Positions 7,986 through 16,151 of a stretch of DNA of 64,000 bases are shown in pieces. How positions within the stretch are numbered: position 1 is the stretch's first letter; every line of letters starts with the position of its first letter. Made by a program: the position numbers and the translations under genes. This DNA is from Mycolicibacterium neoaurum ATCC 25795 (GTDB lineage Bacteria; Actinomycetota; Actinomycetes; Mycobacteriales; Mycobacteriaceae). The stretch is from assembly GCF_000691525.1 (NCBI RefSeq), contig NZ_JMDW01000005.1:62001-126000 (forward strand). The letters run 5' to 3'. The notes below the pieces were generated by a model, which saw nothing but the letters and a program-made list of their open reading frames with translations, was not told the origin of the DNA and ran no database searches.

Positions 7986-9278
7986 TCACAGGGGCCGCGG
8001 CGAGCGCACCTCGTGCACCCTTTCCAACCGGGACTCGGTGTAGGACGCGATCTGATCGACCACCACCCGCAGCCGTGCGCCGTCATCGTCGGCGAGGGTG
8101 AACTCCGCCGCGAACTGGGGGTCCAGGCTGCTGGGGGCCTGCGCCCACAGCGTCAGCGCGACCTCCTGGATGAGTGTCCGCTGATCGGTCTGGATCTGCA
8201 GGTGCCGGTGGTCGGACATGATGAACTGCAGCGCCAGCATCTTGAGCACCGCGACCTCGGCGCGCACCTCGCCGGGCACGTGCAGGTCGGTATCGAAGCG
8301 TTTGAGCACGGGTGCACCGCCCACCACCGCGCGGGTCTGGGATATCGCGGCGTTGGCGAAGCGGCCGACGAGTTCGCTGGTCAGGTTCTTCAGTGCCACC
8401 GAGGCCGCCAGGGTGCCGTCGTACTTGCCGACGGCGGCCACCACCGGCATCTCCGAGAGGCGCTGCGCCGCGGCGAGCAGATCATCGTGTGAGACGGCCG
8501 GATATGCTCCGGCGCCGAGGCGGGCAAGCGCGTCGGCGGCGTCGCGGTCGGCCAGCACCCGCAGGTCGATACGCCCGGAGATGACGCCGTCCTCGACATC
8601 GTGCACCGAGTAGGCGACATCGTCGGCCCAGTCCATCACCTGCGCCTCCAGGCACGGGCGGTTGGCCGGTGCGCCGTCGCGCAACCAGTCCGCGGCGGTC
8701 ATGTCGTCGTCGTAGAAGCCGAACTTCTTCGGGTTCTGCGAGCGCGCCCACGGATACTTGGTGACCGCATCCAGGGCCGCGCGGGTGAGGTTGAGCCCCG
8801 CCGAACGACCATCGGCGGTAAGGACTTTCGGTTCCAACCGGGTCAGGATCCGCAGGTTCTGGGCATTGCCCTCGAAGCCGCCGAACGGGGCCGCGATCTC
8901 GTTGAGCGCGCGTTCACCGTTGTGCCCGTACGGCGGGTGACCGATATCGTGGGCCAGGCCGGCCAGATCGACCAGATCGGGATCACAGCCGAGGCCGACG
9001 GCCATTCCCCGGCCGATCTGCGCGACCTCCAACGAATGGGTCAGGCGGGTGCGCGGGGTGTCCCCGTGGCGGGGGCCGACCACCTGGGTCTTGTCAGCCA
9101 GCCTGCGCAGTGCCGCCGAGTGCAGCACCCTGGCCCGGTCGCGGGCGAAGTCGGTGCGGTGCTCGGTGGCGTTATCGGCCAGCTTCGACGAACCCACGCC
9201 GGCACCCTTGGGCGCCTCCGGTACCAGCCGCTGCCGGTCGAAGTCGTCATAATCGGATGTGTTGCGTTGCGTGGCCAC
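7986..9278 (-). CDS. dgt: dNTP triphosphohydrolase (dGTPase-like HD protein)
   Basis: This HD-domain enzyme cleaves dNTPs to nucleoside and tripolyphosphate. The metal site is visible as [16 protein letters not shown] (H), [15 protein letters not shown] (HD) and the distal D in [18 protein letters not shown]. It is homologous along its length to M. tuberculosis Dgt (431 residues). The start is uncertain: GTG 9278 ([13 protein letters not shown]) gives 430 residues and fits the family length; an upstream GTG near 9302 would add eight residues. It forms an operon with dnaG downstream and is divergent from the TPM-domain gene. Confidence 0.92.
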   Translation of the reverse strand: MATQRNTSDYDDFDRQRLVPEAPKGAGVGSSKLADNATEHRTDFARDRARVLHSAALRRLADKTQVVGPRHGDTPRTRLTHSLEVAQIGRGMAVGLGCDPDLVDLAGLAHDIGHPPYGHNGERALNEIAAPFGGFEGNAQNLRILTRLEPKVLTADGRSAGLNLTRAALDAVTKYPWARSQNPKKFGFYDDDMTAADWLRDGAPANRPCLEAQVMDWADDVAYSVHDVEDGVISGRIDLRVLADRDAADALARLGAGAYPAVSHDDLLAAAQRLSEMPVVAAVGKYDGTLAASVALKNLTSELVGRFANAAISQTRAVVGGAPVLKRFDTDLHVPGEVRAEVAVLKMLALQFIMSDHRHLQIQTDQRTLIQEVALTLWAQAPSSLDPQFAAEFTLADDDGARLRVVVDQIASYTESRLERVHEVRSPRPL

Positions 9279-9361
9279 CGCCCGACAGTCTGCCAGCACC
9301 ACAACCGCGGTTCGGACATGACTGCCGCCACATCGGCCGGCGAGTCACTAGATTGACGTGC

Positions 9362-11404
9362 ATGCGCCTAGCCCGATTGCTCAGCATGCTGCTCGTGGCC
9401 TTGACCGCGGCCCTGTCGATGGCACCCGCTGCGCTGCTGGGGGCGCCCGACGCGGCGGCGCGACCACCGCTGCGGCTGCCCAACCAGATCGTCGACGAGT
9501 CCAACGTCCTGGGTGCCGCTGGTAAGGAGCAGGTCGGTCAGGCCATCGATCGGCTCTACCAGAACCGTCAGGTGCGGCTGTGGGTCGTCTACGTGGACAG
9601 CTTCTCCGGGCAGAACGCCGAGCCATGGGCGCAGGCGACCCTGCGAGCCAGCGATCTCGGCGAGTACGACGCGCTACTGGCCGTCGCGACCGTCGACCGG
9701 GCCTACGCCTTCCTCACCGGTTCCGCGGCGGCCAGCAACTCCGAGGCGAACACGCTGCGGCGCAACGAGATCGAGCCCGCATTGCGTGACGGGAACTGGG
9801 CCGCCGCGGCCGTCGCCGCCGCCGACGGGCTCGATGCCAAGACCACCAGCTCGTCGTCGGGTCTGAACTGGTTCGGCGTGCTGGTCGTGCTGGTCATCCT
9901 CGGGCTGGGCGTGCTCGGCCTGCTGCTGTGGTCGCGGCGGCGCACGCGCAAACGCCGCGAAGCCGATCTGGCCGCCGCACAACGCATCGATCCGACCGAT
10001 CCGAGCGCGCTGGCCGCGGTGCCGTTGGAGACGCTGGATGAGTTGTCCCGGTCGATCGTCGTCGAGGTCGACAACGCGGTGCGCACCAGTGACAACGAGT
10101 TGACACTGGCCGTCGAGGAGTTCGGTGAACAGCGCACCGCGCCGTTCAGCGCCGCGGTCACCGCCGCGCGGACCGCGCTGACCCAGGCCTTCAACGCCCG
10201 GCAGATCCTCGACGACACGGTGCCCGAGACACCGGCCCAACGTCGCGACCTGCTCACCCGGGTGATCGTCGCCGCGGCCAAGGCCGATCGTGAGCTCGAC
10301 ACCCAGCGCGAGGCATTCGGTCAGCTGCGCGATCTGGTGATCAACGCCCCCGCCCGCCTGGACGTGCTGACCCAGCAGATGGTCGATCTGACCACCCGCA
10401 TCGCGCCTGCCGAGCAGGCGTTGGCCGAACTGAACCGCCAGTTCGCCCCGACCGCACTGCATTCGGTGGCCGATAACGTCGACACCGCCAAGCAGCGCCT
10501 CGCCTTCGCCGACCAGAACATCAGCAACGCCCGGGCACTGGTGGCCCGGCCGGCCGGGCAGCAGGCCGGCCTGGTGGATTCCGTGCGGGCCGCCGAATCC
10601 GCACTGGGGCAGGCACGCACGATGCTCGACGCCATCGACAGCGCGGCCGGTGACATCAGTCGGGCGATCGCGACGCTGCCCGAGGAGATCGCCGATGTGC
10701 AGGCCGGTATCGCCGCCGCCGACGCACAGCTGAGCCGCGGCGGGTTCGCCGAGGCCGCCGAGCTCAAGGCCGCCCGCGATGCCGCGGCACAGGCGGTGGC
10801 GACGGCGCAGGAGTCCGGAAAGACCGACCCGCTCGGTGCTTTCAGCGCGCTGACCCAGGCCGACGCCGACCTGGACCGGCTGCTGGCGGTCATCGCCGAG
10901 GAACGGCAGGCCCAGGAACGCTTACGCCGGTCCTACGAGCAGGCGCTGGCCGCGGCGCAATCCCGGGTGCGCGGGGTCAGCGATTTCATCGACACCCGGC
11001 GTGGCAGCGTCGGCCCCGAGGCGCGTACCCGGCTGGCCGAGGCGGTGCGGCAGCTGCAGGCCGCACAGGACAAGGCCGCCGACAACTCGACCGAGAGCCT
11101 CCCGACGGCCATCGCGCATGCCAACAGCGCGACCTCGCTGGCCATGCAGGCCCAACAGCTGGCCAACAACGATGTCAGCTATGCCCATCAGGCCTACAAC
11201 TCCCAGCACTACGGCGGTGGGTCGAATTCCGGTGCGGTGCTGGGCGGAATCATCATCGGCAACATCCTGTCCGGGGCGTTGCGCGGCGGTATCGGCGGCA
11301 GCGTCGGCGGCGGGAGTTGGCGGTCGACATCGTTCGGTGGATCCGGCGGCGGCTTCGGTGGTGGCGGTGGTGGTGGCTTCGGTGGTGGCGGCGGCCGCTT
11401 CTAG
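9362..11404 (+). CDS. TPM-domain membrane protein with coiled-coil and Gly-rich tail
   Basis: The 680-residue protein is equivalent to M. tuberculosis Rv2345, next to dgt there as well. It has a signal peptide (residues 1-35, ending DAAARPP) and an extracytoplasmic TPM domain (about 40-155: NQIVDESNVLGAAGKEQV, VRLWVVYVDSFSG, YDALLAVATVDRAYAF). One membrane helix follows (about 170-190, GVLVVLVILGLGVLGLLLWS), then a long Ala/Gln/Arg-rich helical region with coiled-coil character and a C-terminal glycine tail (GGGFGGGGGGGFGGGGGRF). TPM proteins are tied to membrane-protein quality control or phosphatase activity in other organisms. The role in mycobacteria is not established. Confidence 0.85.
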   Translation: MRLARLLSMLLVALTAALSMAPAALLGAPDAAARPPLRLPNQIVDESNVLGAAGKEQVGQAIDRLYQNRQVRLWVVYVDSFSGQNAEPWAQATLRASDLGEYDALLAVATVDRAYAFLTGSAAASNSEANTLRRNEIEPALRDGNWAAAAVAAADGLDAKTTSSSSGLNWFGVLVVLVILGLGVLGLLLWSRRRTRKRREADLAAAQRIDPTDPSALAAVPLETLDELSRSIVVEVDNAVRTSDNELTLAVEEFGEQRTAPFSAAVTAARTALTQAFNARQILDDTVPETPAQRRDLLTRVIVAAAKADRELDTQREAFGQLRDLVINAPARLDVLTQQMVDLTTRIAPAEQALAELNRQFAPTALHSVADNVDTAKQRLAFADQNISNARALVARPAGQQAGLVDSVRAAESALGQARTMLDAIDSAAGDISRAIATLPEEIADVQAGIAAADAQLSRGGFAEAAELKAARDAAAQAVATAQESGKTDPLGAFSALTQADADLDRLLAVIAEERQAQERLRRSYEQALAAAQSRVRGVSDFIDTRRGSVGPEARTRLAEAVRQLQAAQDKAADNSTESLPTAIAHANSATSLAMQAQQLANNDVSYAHQAYNSQHYGGGSNSGAVLGGIIIGNILSGALRGGIGGSVGGGSWRSTSFGGSGGGFGGGGGGGFGGGGGRF

Positions 11405-11417
11405 CAGCCCGATTTCC

Positions 11418-11482
11418 CGGCGAGCGTGCGTGTCTGCAGCCTGACACGCCGCCGCGCCGCGAAGTTCACGCACGCTCACGCC
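11418..11482. repeat. Dispersed palindromic repeat, copy 1
   Basis: A 65-bp element opens with CGGCGAGCGTGCGTGTCTGC and closes with CGCACGCTCACGCC, so its ends are near-perfect inverted repeats. It lies between the convergent TPM and AHSA1 genes. Two more copies lie at 12375 and 13418. Confidence 0.8.
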
Positions 11483-11493
11483 CCGCGAACGGG

Positions 11494-11994
11494 TCAGTCG
11501 CTCGGCGCCGCCAGCTGCTCGGCGAGCTTGTCCAGCTGGGCCTTGTAACCCATCTTCATGCCGAACGCCGCCATCTTGGCCTTGTCGCCGATCCTGGTGA
11601 TGGTGACATCGAGGGTGAGCGTGGTCTGTCCGTCGCGCTCGGTCAGCGTGATGTCGTTGGTGTGCTCGATGGTCGAGGTCGCCTCCTGCCCGTCGGTCCA
11701 GGATCGTGCGTCATAGATCATCCTGGTGACGGGATCGACGCGGGTGAACGTGCCCGCCATCGGCCAGCGGGTGCCCGCGTATTTGCCCATGCCCTCGCCG
11801 GCTTCCATCACGACGTACACCTCACCGCCGACTCGGGCATCGATGCGACATTCGGGCACAAACGTGTCCTTCGGCCCCCACCACTGTTGCAGCATTTCGG
11901 CCTTGGTCCAGGCGTCCCACACCGTCGCGATCGGCGCCGGGTAGCTGCGTTCCAGAGAGAACTCTTTCTTCTTCTTGAAGAGTTGCAGAATCAT
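11494..11994 (-). CDS. SRPBCC/AHSA1-family protein
   Basis: A 166-residue protein with the START-like AHSA1 fold: SLERSYPAPIATVWDAWTKAEMLQQWWGP near the start, EGGEVYVV-type strands, and the C-terminal helix MGYKAQLDKLAEQL. Such proteins bind small hydrophobic ligands; the ligand here is unknown. The true start is ATG 11994, overlapping the TAA of the upstream ArsR gene (TAATG), so the two are translationally coupled. ArsR plus AHSA1 pairs are common in actinobacteria, and the regulator probably controls this gene through the operator at 12337. Confidence 0.85.
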   Translation of the reverse strand: MILQLFKKKKEFSLERSYPAPIATVWDAWTKAEMLQQWWGPKDTFVPECRIDARVGGEVYVVMEAGEGMGKYAGTRWPMAGTFTRVDPVTRMIYDARSWTDGQEATSTIEHTNDITLTERDGQTTLTLDVTITRIGDKAKMAAFGMKMGYKAQLDKLAEQLAAPSD

Positions 11995-12326
11995 TATTTC
12001 TCCACGTGTGCAATTGATTTCAAGAACTCGCCGAGAGAGTCGAGTCGCTCGTCCCACAACCGCTCGAAGGACGCGACCCACTGGCCGATGCTCTCGAACG
12101 GCGCCGCTTCGAGCTGGTAGATGCGCCGCCGCGCCACCGCCTGGCTGCTGACGATCCCCGAATCACCAAGCACCCGAAGGTGTTTGGACACCTGCGGCTG
12201 ACGGATGCCGAGCGCCTCGGCGATATCACCGACCGAAAGCGGTCCGGCCCTGAGCAAATCGACGATACGCAGGCGACTCGGCTCCCCCAGCGCCACGAAC
12301 ACCGCCGCCTGCATGTCAGCCACCAT
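11994..12326 (-). CDS. ArsR-family transcriptional regulator
   Basis: A 110-residue winged-helix repressor: ALGEPSRLRIVDLLRAGPLSVGDIAEALGIRQPQVSKHLRVLGDSGIVSSQAVARRRIYQL. The metal-site cysteines of ArsR/SmtB sensors are absent, which fits the subgroup paired with AHSA1 proteins rather than a metal sensor. The start is ATG 12326; a GTG at 12338 is in frame but would fall inside the operator. First gene of a two-gene operon with the AHSA1 protein, preceded by a perfect inverted repeat, so autoregulation is likely. Confidence 0.85.
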   Translation of the reverse strand: MVADMQAAVFVALGEPSRLRIVDLLRAGPLSVGDIAEALGIRQPQVSKHLRVLGDSGIVSSQAVARRRIYQLEAAPFESIGQWVASFERLWDERLDSLGEFLKSIAHVEK

Positions 12327-12336
12327 AGGGCGCCCC

Positions 12337-12360
12337 ACATATTCCCGTCAAGGAATATGT
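12337..12360. promoter_or_regulatory. Probable operator of the ArsR/AHSA1 operon
   Basis: A perfect 9-bp inverted repeat, ACATATTCC-N6-GGAATATGT, lies 11 bp upstream of the ArsR start codon. AT-rich symmetry of this size is typical of ArsR-family binding sites. It stands out in a region of about 65% GC. Confidence 0.65.
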
Positions 12361-12374
12361 CAAGATTGATTCCC

Positions 12375-12440
12375 CCGCGAGCGTGCGTGTCTGCACCCCG
12401 ACACACCGCCCTAGCTGCAAAGTTCGCGCACGCTCAGGCC
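12375..12440. repeat. Dispersed palindromic repeat, copy 2
   Basis: Same element as at 11418 and in the same orientation (CGCGAGCGTGCGTGTCTGCA near the left end; CGCACGCTCAGGCC at the right). Its right end supplies the stop codon (12434-12436) of the DUF559 gene, so it has inserted at, or been captured as, that gene's 3' end. Confidence 0.8.
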
Positions 12441-13330
12441 GCCCGGGACCGCGCCAGACTGCGCTCGATCCGTCGCACAAGGGCATCCGGCGCACGGCGC
12501 ACATCATCGGCCACGATCGTCATGACGGTCCAGCCCATCTCTTGCAACGCGGCGCGCTTCTGGCGATCCTTGGCGAAGCTGACCGGATCGCTGTGCCAGT
12601 CGAATCCGTCGTACTCGACCGCCAGTCCGCACGTCGGCCAGGCGAAATCCAGGCGCCACAGCCTGCCACCGAAGTCGACCACCTCATACTGCAGAACCGG
12701 CATCGGCAGACCCGCGTCGATCATGACCAGCCGGGCCTCGCTTTCCATCGGCGATTCCGCCTGCGGTGCCGCGTGCGCAACCAGCTCCCGGACGTTCACG
12801 ATCCCCCGTCGCCCGTACTGTTGCACGACCGCGTCGACAAGCTCATGGCGAGTGCATGTATCGCTGCGCAACGCGGCATCCAGCGTGGCGAGAGCCCTCG
12901 GACGACGCAATGACCGCGCGACTTCCACCGCCGTCCATGCCGCGCTCGTCGCAGGCCTGCCGTCGACAACGGACAGCGGTGCACCCTCCCGCCGGTGGAC
13001 GATCAGGCCGTCGGATGCCCGGAGCTGATGACCCACCGGGGTGAGCACGTGTAGGTCACTGGTGTCCTCGGTATCGAAACCGTATGCTGCGGCGGCGGTG
13101 CCGAGGCAGATGGCCACCGGCTCGCCTGCCCGCAGGTCGAGCCCACTGAGCCGGATGTGGTTATCGGGCTCCACGAGCGAGTACACCCCGGGCCAGGCCT
13201 TGATGAGCGCACCCGTGCGGATCATCGTGTCGAGACGGCTGCGGCTGACCTCGGCAAGCAACTGCGCAGTGCTCAGAACGCCACCCTGGCGCTCGGCCAG
13301 CATAACCAGCTCGGCCATCTGATCGGACAT
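12434..13330 (-). CDS. AbiEi-like HTH plus DUF559 endonuclease-fold protein
   Basis: A 298-residue protein of a family that is abundant in mycobacteria. The N-terminus (about 5-60: LAERQGGVLSTAQLLAEVSRSRLDTMIRTGALIKAWPGVYSL) resembles the AbiEi-type winged helix. The C-terminus has the DUF559/Vsr-like PD-(D/E)XK arrangement: MESEARL, then WRLDFAWPTCGLAVEYDGFDWHSD, then RQKRAALQEMGW. Catalytic-type acids (E, D, E) are present. Members are often annotated as hypothetical, and some resemble very-short-patch repair nucleases or toxin-system parts. No antitoxin partner lies beside it. The last codons lie in repeat copy 2. Confidence 0.75.
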   Translation of the reverse strand: MSDQMAELVMLAERQGGVLSTAQLLAEVSRSRLDTMIRTGALIKAWPGVYSLVEPDNHIRLSGLDLRAGEPVAICLGTAAAAYGFDTEDTSDLHVLTPVGHQLRASDGLIVHRREGAPLSVVDGRPATSAAWTAVEVARSLRRPRALATLDAALRSDTCTRHELVDAVVQQYGRRGIVNVRELVAHAAPQAESPMESEARLVMIDAGLPMPVLQYEVVDFGGRLWRLDFAWPTCGLAVEYDGFDWHSDPVSFAKDRQKRAALQEMGWTVMTIVADDVRRAPDALVRRIERSLARSRAA

Positions 13331-13383
13331 GTTCCCGATCGTCGATCAGCGGCACACGGCACGGCCATGCCGCGCGGTCAATC

Positions 13384-13410
13384 TGTGGACGAATCGCAGA
13401 ATGTGGACAA
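13384..13410. other. Pair of DnaA-box-like nonamers
   Basis: TGTGGACGA (13384-13392) and TGTGGACAA (13402-13410) lie 18 bp apart. The second is the exact reverse complement of the mycobacterial DnaA box TTGTCCACA; the first has one mismatch. They lie between the DUF559 start and glyS end, far from dnaA or dnaN in this window, so binding and role are uncertain. Confidence 0.3.
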
Positions 13411-13417
13411 ACAGCCG

Positions 13418-13482
13418 CGGCGAGCGTGCGCAAACTTCCGTACAGGGCGGCGTGTCGACCCGCAGACACGCACGCTCGCCGG
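13418..13482. repeat. Dispersed palindromic repeat, copy 3 (inverted orientation)
   Basis: The reverse complement of this stretch starts CCCGGCGAGCGTGCGTGTCT and ends CGCACGCTCGCCG, matching copies 1 and 2. It lies between the glyS stop and the DUF559 start. Terminal arms CGGCGAGCGTGCG and CGCACGCTCGCCG are perfect inverted repeats. Confidence 0.8.
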
Positions 13483-13499
13483 GAACGAAACTGAAAGGC

Positions 13500-14906
13500 T
13501 CAGCAGCCCTTGAGGCGCACCGCCAGGTAGTTCGACACCTCCGAGATCGCCACCCGCTCCTGGGTCATGGCGTCGCGCTCGCGCACGGTCACCGCGTGGT
13601 CCTCCAGCGAGTCGAAGTCCAGCGTGACGCAGAAGGGGGTGCCGATCTCGTCCTGCCTGCGGTACCTGCGGCCGATCGCACCGGCATCGTCGAACTCGAC
13701 ATTCCAGCTCTGACGCAGTTCGGCGGCGAGATCCTTTGCCTTGGGCGACAAGTCGGCATGCCGCGACAACGGCAACACCGCCGCCTTGACCGGCGCCAGT
13801 CGCGGATCGAGCTTGAGCACGGTGCGCTTGTCCACCCCGCCCTTGGCGTTGGGGGCCTCGTCCTCGCGGTAGGAATCCACCAGGAACGCCATCAGCGACC
13901 GGGTCAGGCCGGCCGCCGGCTCGATCACATACGGCGTGTACCGGGTATCCGAGGCCTGGTCGTAGTACGTCAGGTCCACCCCGGAAGACTTTGCGTGACT
14001 GGACAAGTCGTGATCGGTGCGGTTGGCGATACCTTCCAGCTCACCCCACGGGTTGCCGGTGAAACCAAACTTGTACTCGATGTCGGTGGTGCCCGCGCTG
14101 TAGTGCGAGAGCTTCTCCAGCGGATGCTCGTAGAGCCGCAGGTTCTCCGGCCGGATCCCGAGGTCGATGTACCACTGCAGGCGCGTCTCGATCCAGTACT
14201 TGTGCCACTCCGGCGCGGTCGACGGCTCGACGAAGAATTCCATCTCCATCTGCTCGAATTCGCGGGTGCGGAAGATGAAGTTGCCCGGCGTGATCTCGTT
14301 GCGGAAGCTCTTACCGATCTGCCCGATGCCGAACGGCGGCTTCTTGCGGGATGTCGTCACCACGTTGGCGAAGTTGACGAAAATGCCCTGCGCGGTCTCC
14401 GGACGCAGGTAGTGCAGACCTTCCTCGGACTCGATGGGCCCGAGGTAGGTCTTGAGCATCATGTTGAAATCGCGCGGCTCGGTCCACTGCCCCTTGGTGC
14501 CGCAGTCCGGACAGACGATCTCGGCCATCGGCACGGCGTCCGGGTCGGCCAGTCCGTCCTTGGCGCCCCGCTTCTCGAAATAGGCTTCCTGCAGGTGGTC
14601 CTGCCGGTGCCGTTTGTGGCAGTTCAGGCATTCCACCAGCGGGTCGTTGAACACCGCGACGTGGCCGGAGGCCACCCACACCTGACGCGGCAGGATGATC
14701 GCCGAATCCAGGCCGACGACATCGTCGCGACCGGTGACGACGGAACGCCACCACTGCTTCTTGATGTTCTCCTTGAGCTCCACGCCGAGTGGCCCGTAGT
14801 CCCATGCGGATTTGGTACCGCCGTAGATCTCGCCCGATTGGTAGACGAGGCCACGGCGTTTCGCCAGGTTTGCAACGGTGTCGATGATCGAAGGAGACGA
14901 AGCCAC
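13500..14906 (-). CDS. glyS: Glycyl-tRNA synthetase (dimeric type)
   Basis: The 468-residue class II enzyme charges tRNA-Gly. Motifs include the N-terminal [23 protein letters not shown], the zinc-like CX2C region ([18 protein letters not shown]), class II motif 2 ([25 protein letters not shown]) and motif 3 ([14 protein letters not shown]). It starts at GTG 14906 behind GGAG and matches the 463-residue M. tuberculosis enzyme. It is divergent from the smtB-zur operon, with about 96 bp between. It is the alpha2 type, so no separate beta subunit is expected. Confidence 0.97.
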   Translation of the reverse strand: MASSPSIIDTVANLAKRRGLVYQSGEIYGGTKSAWDYGPLGVELKENIKKQWWRSVVTGRDDVVGLDSAIILPRQVWVASGHVAVFNDPLVECLNCHKRHRQDHLQEAYFEKRGAKDGLADPDAVPMAEIVCPDCGTKGQWTEPRDFNMMLKTYLGPIESEEGLHYLRPETAQGIFVNFANVVTTSRKKPPFGIGQIGKSFRNEITPGNFIFRTREFEQMEMEFFVEPSTAPEWHKYWIETRLQWYIDLGIRPENLRLYEHPLEKLSHYSAGTTDIEYKFGFTGNPWGELEGIANRTDHDLSSHAKSSGVDLTYYDQASDTRYTPYVIEPAAGLTRSLMAFLVDSYREDEAPNAKGGVDKRTVLKLDPRLAPVKAAVLPLSRHADLSPKAKDLAAELRQSWNVEFDDAGAIGRRYRRQDEIGTPFCVTLDFDSLEDHAVTVRERDAMTQERVAISEVSNYLAVRLKGC

Positions 14907-14969
14907 GGGTCAACAGCGTAGCGACGACCTGCGGCGGGTCGCGCCCGGGCTGGTGTGCGGCGAGCGTTG

Positions 14970-14989
14970 ACATGCACGAATCTGCATGT
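14970..14989. promoter_or_regulatory. Inverted repeat, probable SmtB operator
   Basis: Perfect arms ACATGCA-N6-TGCATGT lie 14-33 bp upstream of the smtB start codon, in the glyS/smtB divergent region. SmtB/ArsR repressors bind such AT-leaning palindromes in their own promoters, so zinc-relieved autoregulation of smtB-zur is the likely role. Confidence 0.55.
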
Positions 14990-15000
14990 ATTCTGACTCG

Positions 15001-15021
15001 TAATGAAAACCATTTCCAATT
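15001..15021. promoter_or_regulatory. Zur-box-like sequence over the smtB start codon
   Basis: TGAAAACCATTTCCA (15004-15018) resembles the mycobacterial Zur box core TGAAAATCATTTTCA and is 10/15 self-complementary. It covers the smtB initiation region, so Zur could feed back on its own operon. The match is partial; alternatively it is simply coding sequence. Confidence 0.35.
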
Positions 15022-15371
15022 CTGCCACGGCCGAGGACCATTCCGCGCACTCCCATCCGAGTACGCCGTTCCCCGAGTTGCCCGCGCGTGAGGTTCTGGA
15101 CAACGCCGGCGATCTGCTGCGCGCGCTGGCCGCGCCCCTGCGCATCGCGATCGTGCTGCAGTTACGCGAATCGATGCGCTGCGTGCACGAACTGGTAGAC
15201 GCGCTGGACGTGCCCCAACCATTGGTCAGCCAACACCTGCGGATCCTGAAGTCCGCGGGCGTGGTGGCCGGGGAACGCAGCGGCCGCGAGGTGATGTACC
15301 GCCTCGTCGACCATCACCTGGCCGAGATCGTCATCGCCGCTGTGACGCACGCTTCGGAGGACGACCGATGA
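15003..15371 (+). CDS. smtB: Zinc-sensing ArsR/SmtB repressor
   Basis: A 122-residue winged-helix protein: LLRALAAPLRIAIVLQLRESMRCVHELVDALDVPQPLVSQHLRILKSAGVV. The C-terminal helix carries the full alpha-5 zinc site D-x-H-x10-H-x2-E (DHHLAEIVIAAVTHASE), so it should sense excess zinc and leave DNA when loaded. The start is ATG 15003. Its last codons overlap the zur start (ATGA), making a coupled operon. In M. tuberculosis the orthologous pair is Rv2358-Rv2359. It integrates zinc excess (SmtB) with zinc starvation (Zur). Confidence 0.92.
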   Translation: MKTISNSATAEDHSAHSHPSTPFPELPAREVLDNAGDLLRALAAPLRIAIVLQLRESMRCVHELVDALDVPQPLVSQHLRILKSAGVVAGERSGREVMYRLVDHHLAEIVIAAVTHASEDDR

Positions 15372-15760
15372 GCACGCCGGTGCGATCGACCAAACAACGT
15401 GCGGCCATCTCGGCACTGCTGGAGAACATCGACGATTTCCGGTCAGCGCAGGAATTACACGATGAACTGCGTAAGCAGGGTGAGGGCATCGGGCTGACCA
15501 CCGTGTACCGCACCCTGCAGTCGATGGCCACCGCAGGCCAGGTCGACACCCTGCGCACCGACACCGGCGAGTCCGTCTACCGCCGCTGCTCGGACCACCA
15601 CCACCATCACCTGGTGTGCCGGGTCTGCGGCAGCACCGTCGAGGTCGACGGCGGTGCCGCCGAGGTGTGGGCCGACGAGGTGGCCGCCGAACACGGATTC
15701 ACCGAGGTCTCCCACACCATCGAGATCTTCGGACTGTGCGGCCCCTGCGCGGTCAGCTGA
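15368..15760 (+). CDS. zur: Zinc uptake regulator Zur (FurB)
   Basis: A 130-residue Fur-family repressor. The winged helix is at about 10-70 (TKQRAAISALLENIDDFRSAQELHDELRKQGEGIGLTTVYRTLQSM). The dimer domain has a histidine run (CSDHHHHHLVCRVCGSTVEV), with the structural CxxC zinc site (CRVC and the final CGPC). It represses zinc import, alternative ribosomal proteins and ESX-3 in mycobacteria when zinc is sufficient. Translationally coupled to smtB. Its 3' end overlaps the convergent NUDIX gene by 8 bp. Confidence 0.93.
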   Translation: MSTPVRSTKQRAAISALLENIDDFRSAQELHDELRKQGEGIGLTTVYRTLQSMATAGQVDTLRTDTGESVYRRCSDHHHHHLVCRVCGSTVEVDGGAAEVWADEVAAEHGFTEVSHTIEIFGLCGPCAVS

Positions 15761-16151
15761 CCCGCACGAACTCCAGCACCGTATCCCTGGTCAGCGGGGC
15801 GAGCTCGATATCGCCGGGGTCGTGCGGATCGATCCACGCCATCTCGGCGATCTCGGCCGCTGCGGTCGGCGGACCGTCCAGTTCGACGAAGAAGAGGTCG
15901 GCGGCCACCCGGTGACCGGGCTCGTTGGCAGCGGCCGCATCGTGGTGGCCGAGCTCGCGCACCGAGTCGGCGACGATACCCACCCCGAGTTCCTCGGCGA
16001 TCTCCCGGTGCAGGGCCTGCAGCGGCGTCTCCCCCGGTTCGAGCTTGCCGCCGGGTTGCATGAACGCGGTCGTCCCGCGCTTGCGCACCACCAACACGTG
16101 CGCACGCGCGTCGAGCACGACGGCCGCGACCACCCGGATGACGGCGCTCAC
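15753..16151 (-). CDS. NUDIX hydrolase (MutT-like)
   Basis: A 132-residue single-domain protein with a complete Nudix box, GKLEPGETPLQALHREIAEELG (about 34-55), preceded by the strand VLVVRKRGTTAFMQPG. It hydrolyses a nucleoside-diphosphate-linked compound, possibly an oxidised nucleotide; the substrate cannot be predicted. The start is GTG 16151, overlapping the stop of the upstream gene (GTGA), so it is coupled to that gene. No NUDIX gene sits here in my memory of the M. tuberculosis order, so this may be a local addition. Confidence 0.88.
   Translation of the reverse strand: MSAVIRVVAAVVLDARAHVLVVRKRGTTAFMQPGGKLEPGETPLQALHREIAEELGVGIVADSVRELGHHDAAAANEPGHRVAADLFFVELDGPPTAAAEIAEMAWIDPHDPGDIELAPLTRDTVLEFVRVS

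Noticed and set aside
14311..15222. 303-residue open frame overlapping glyS and smtB on the minus strand
   Set aside because: Arg-rich shadow of glyS with no recognisable domain, and it runs across the smtB operator region.
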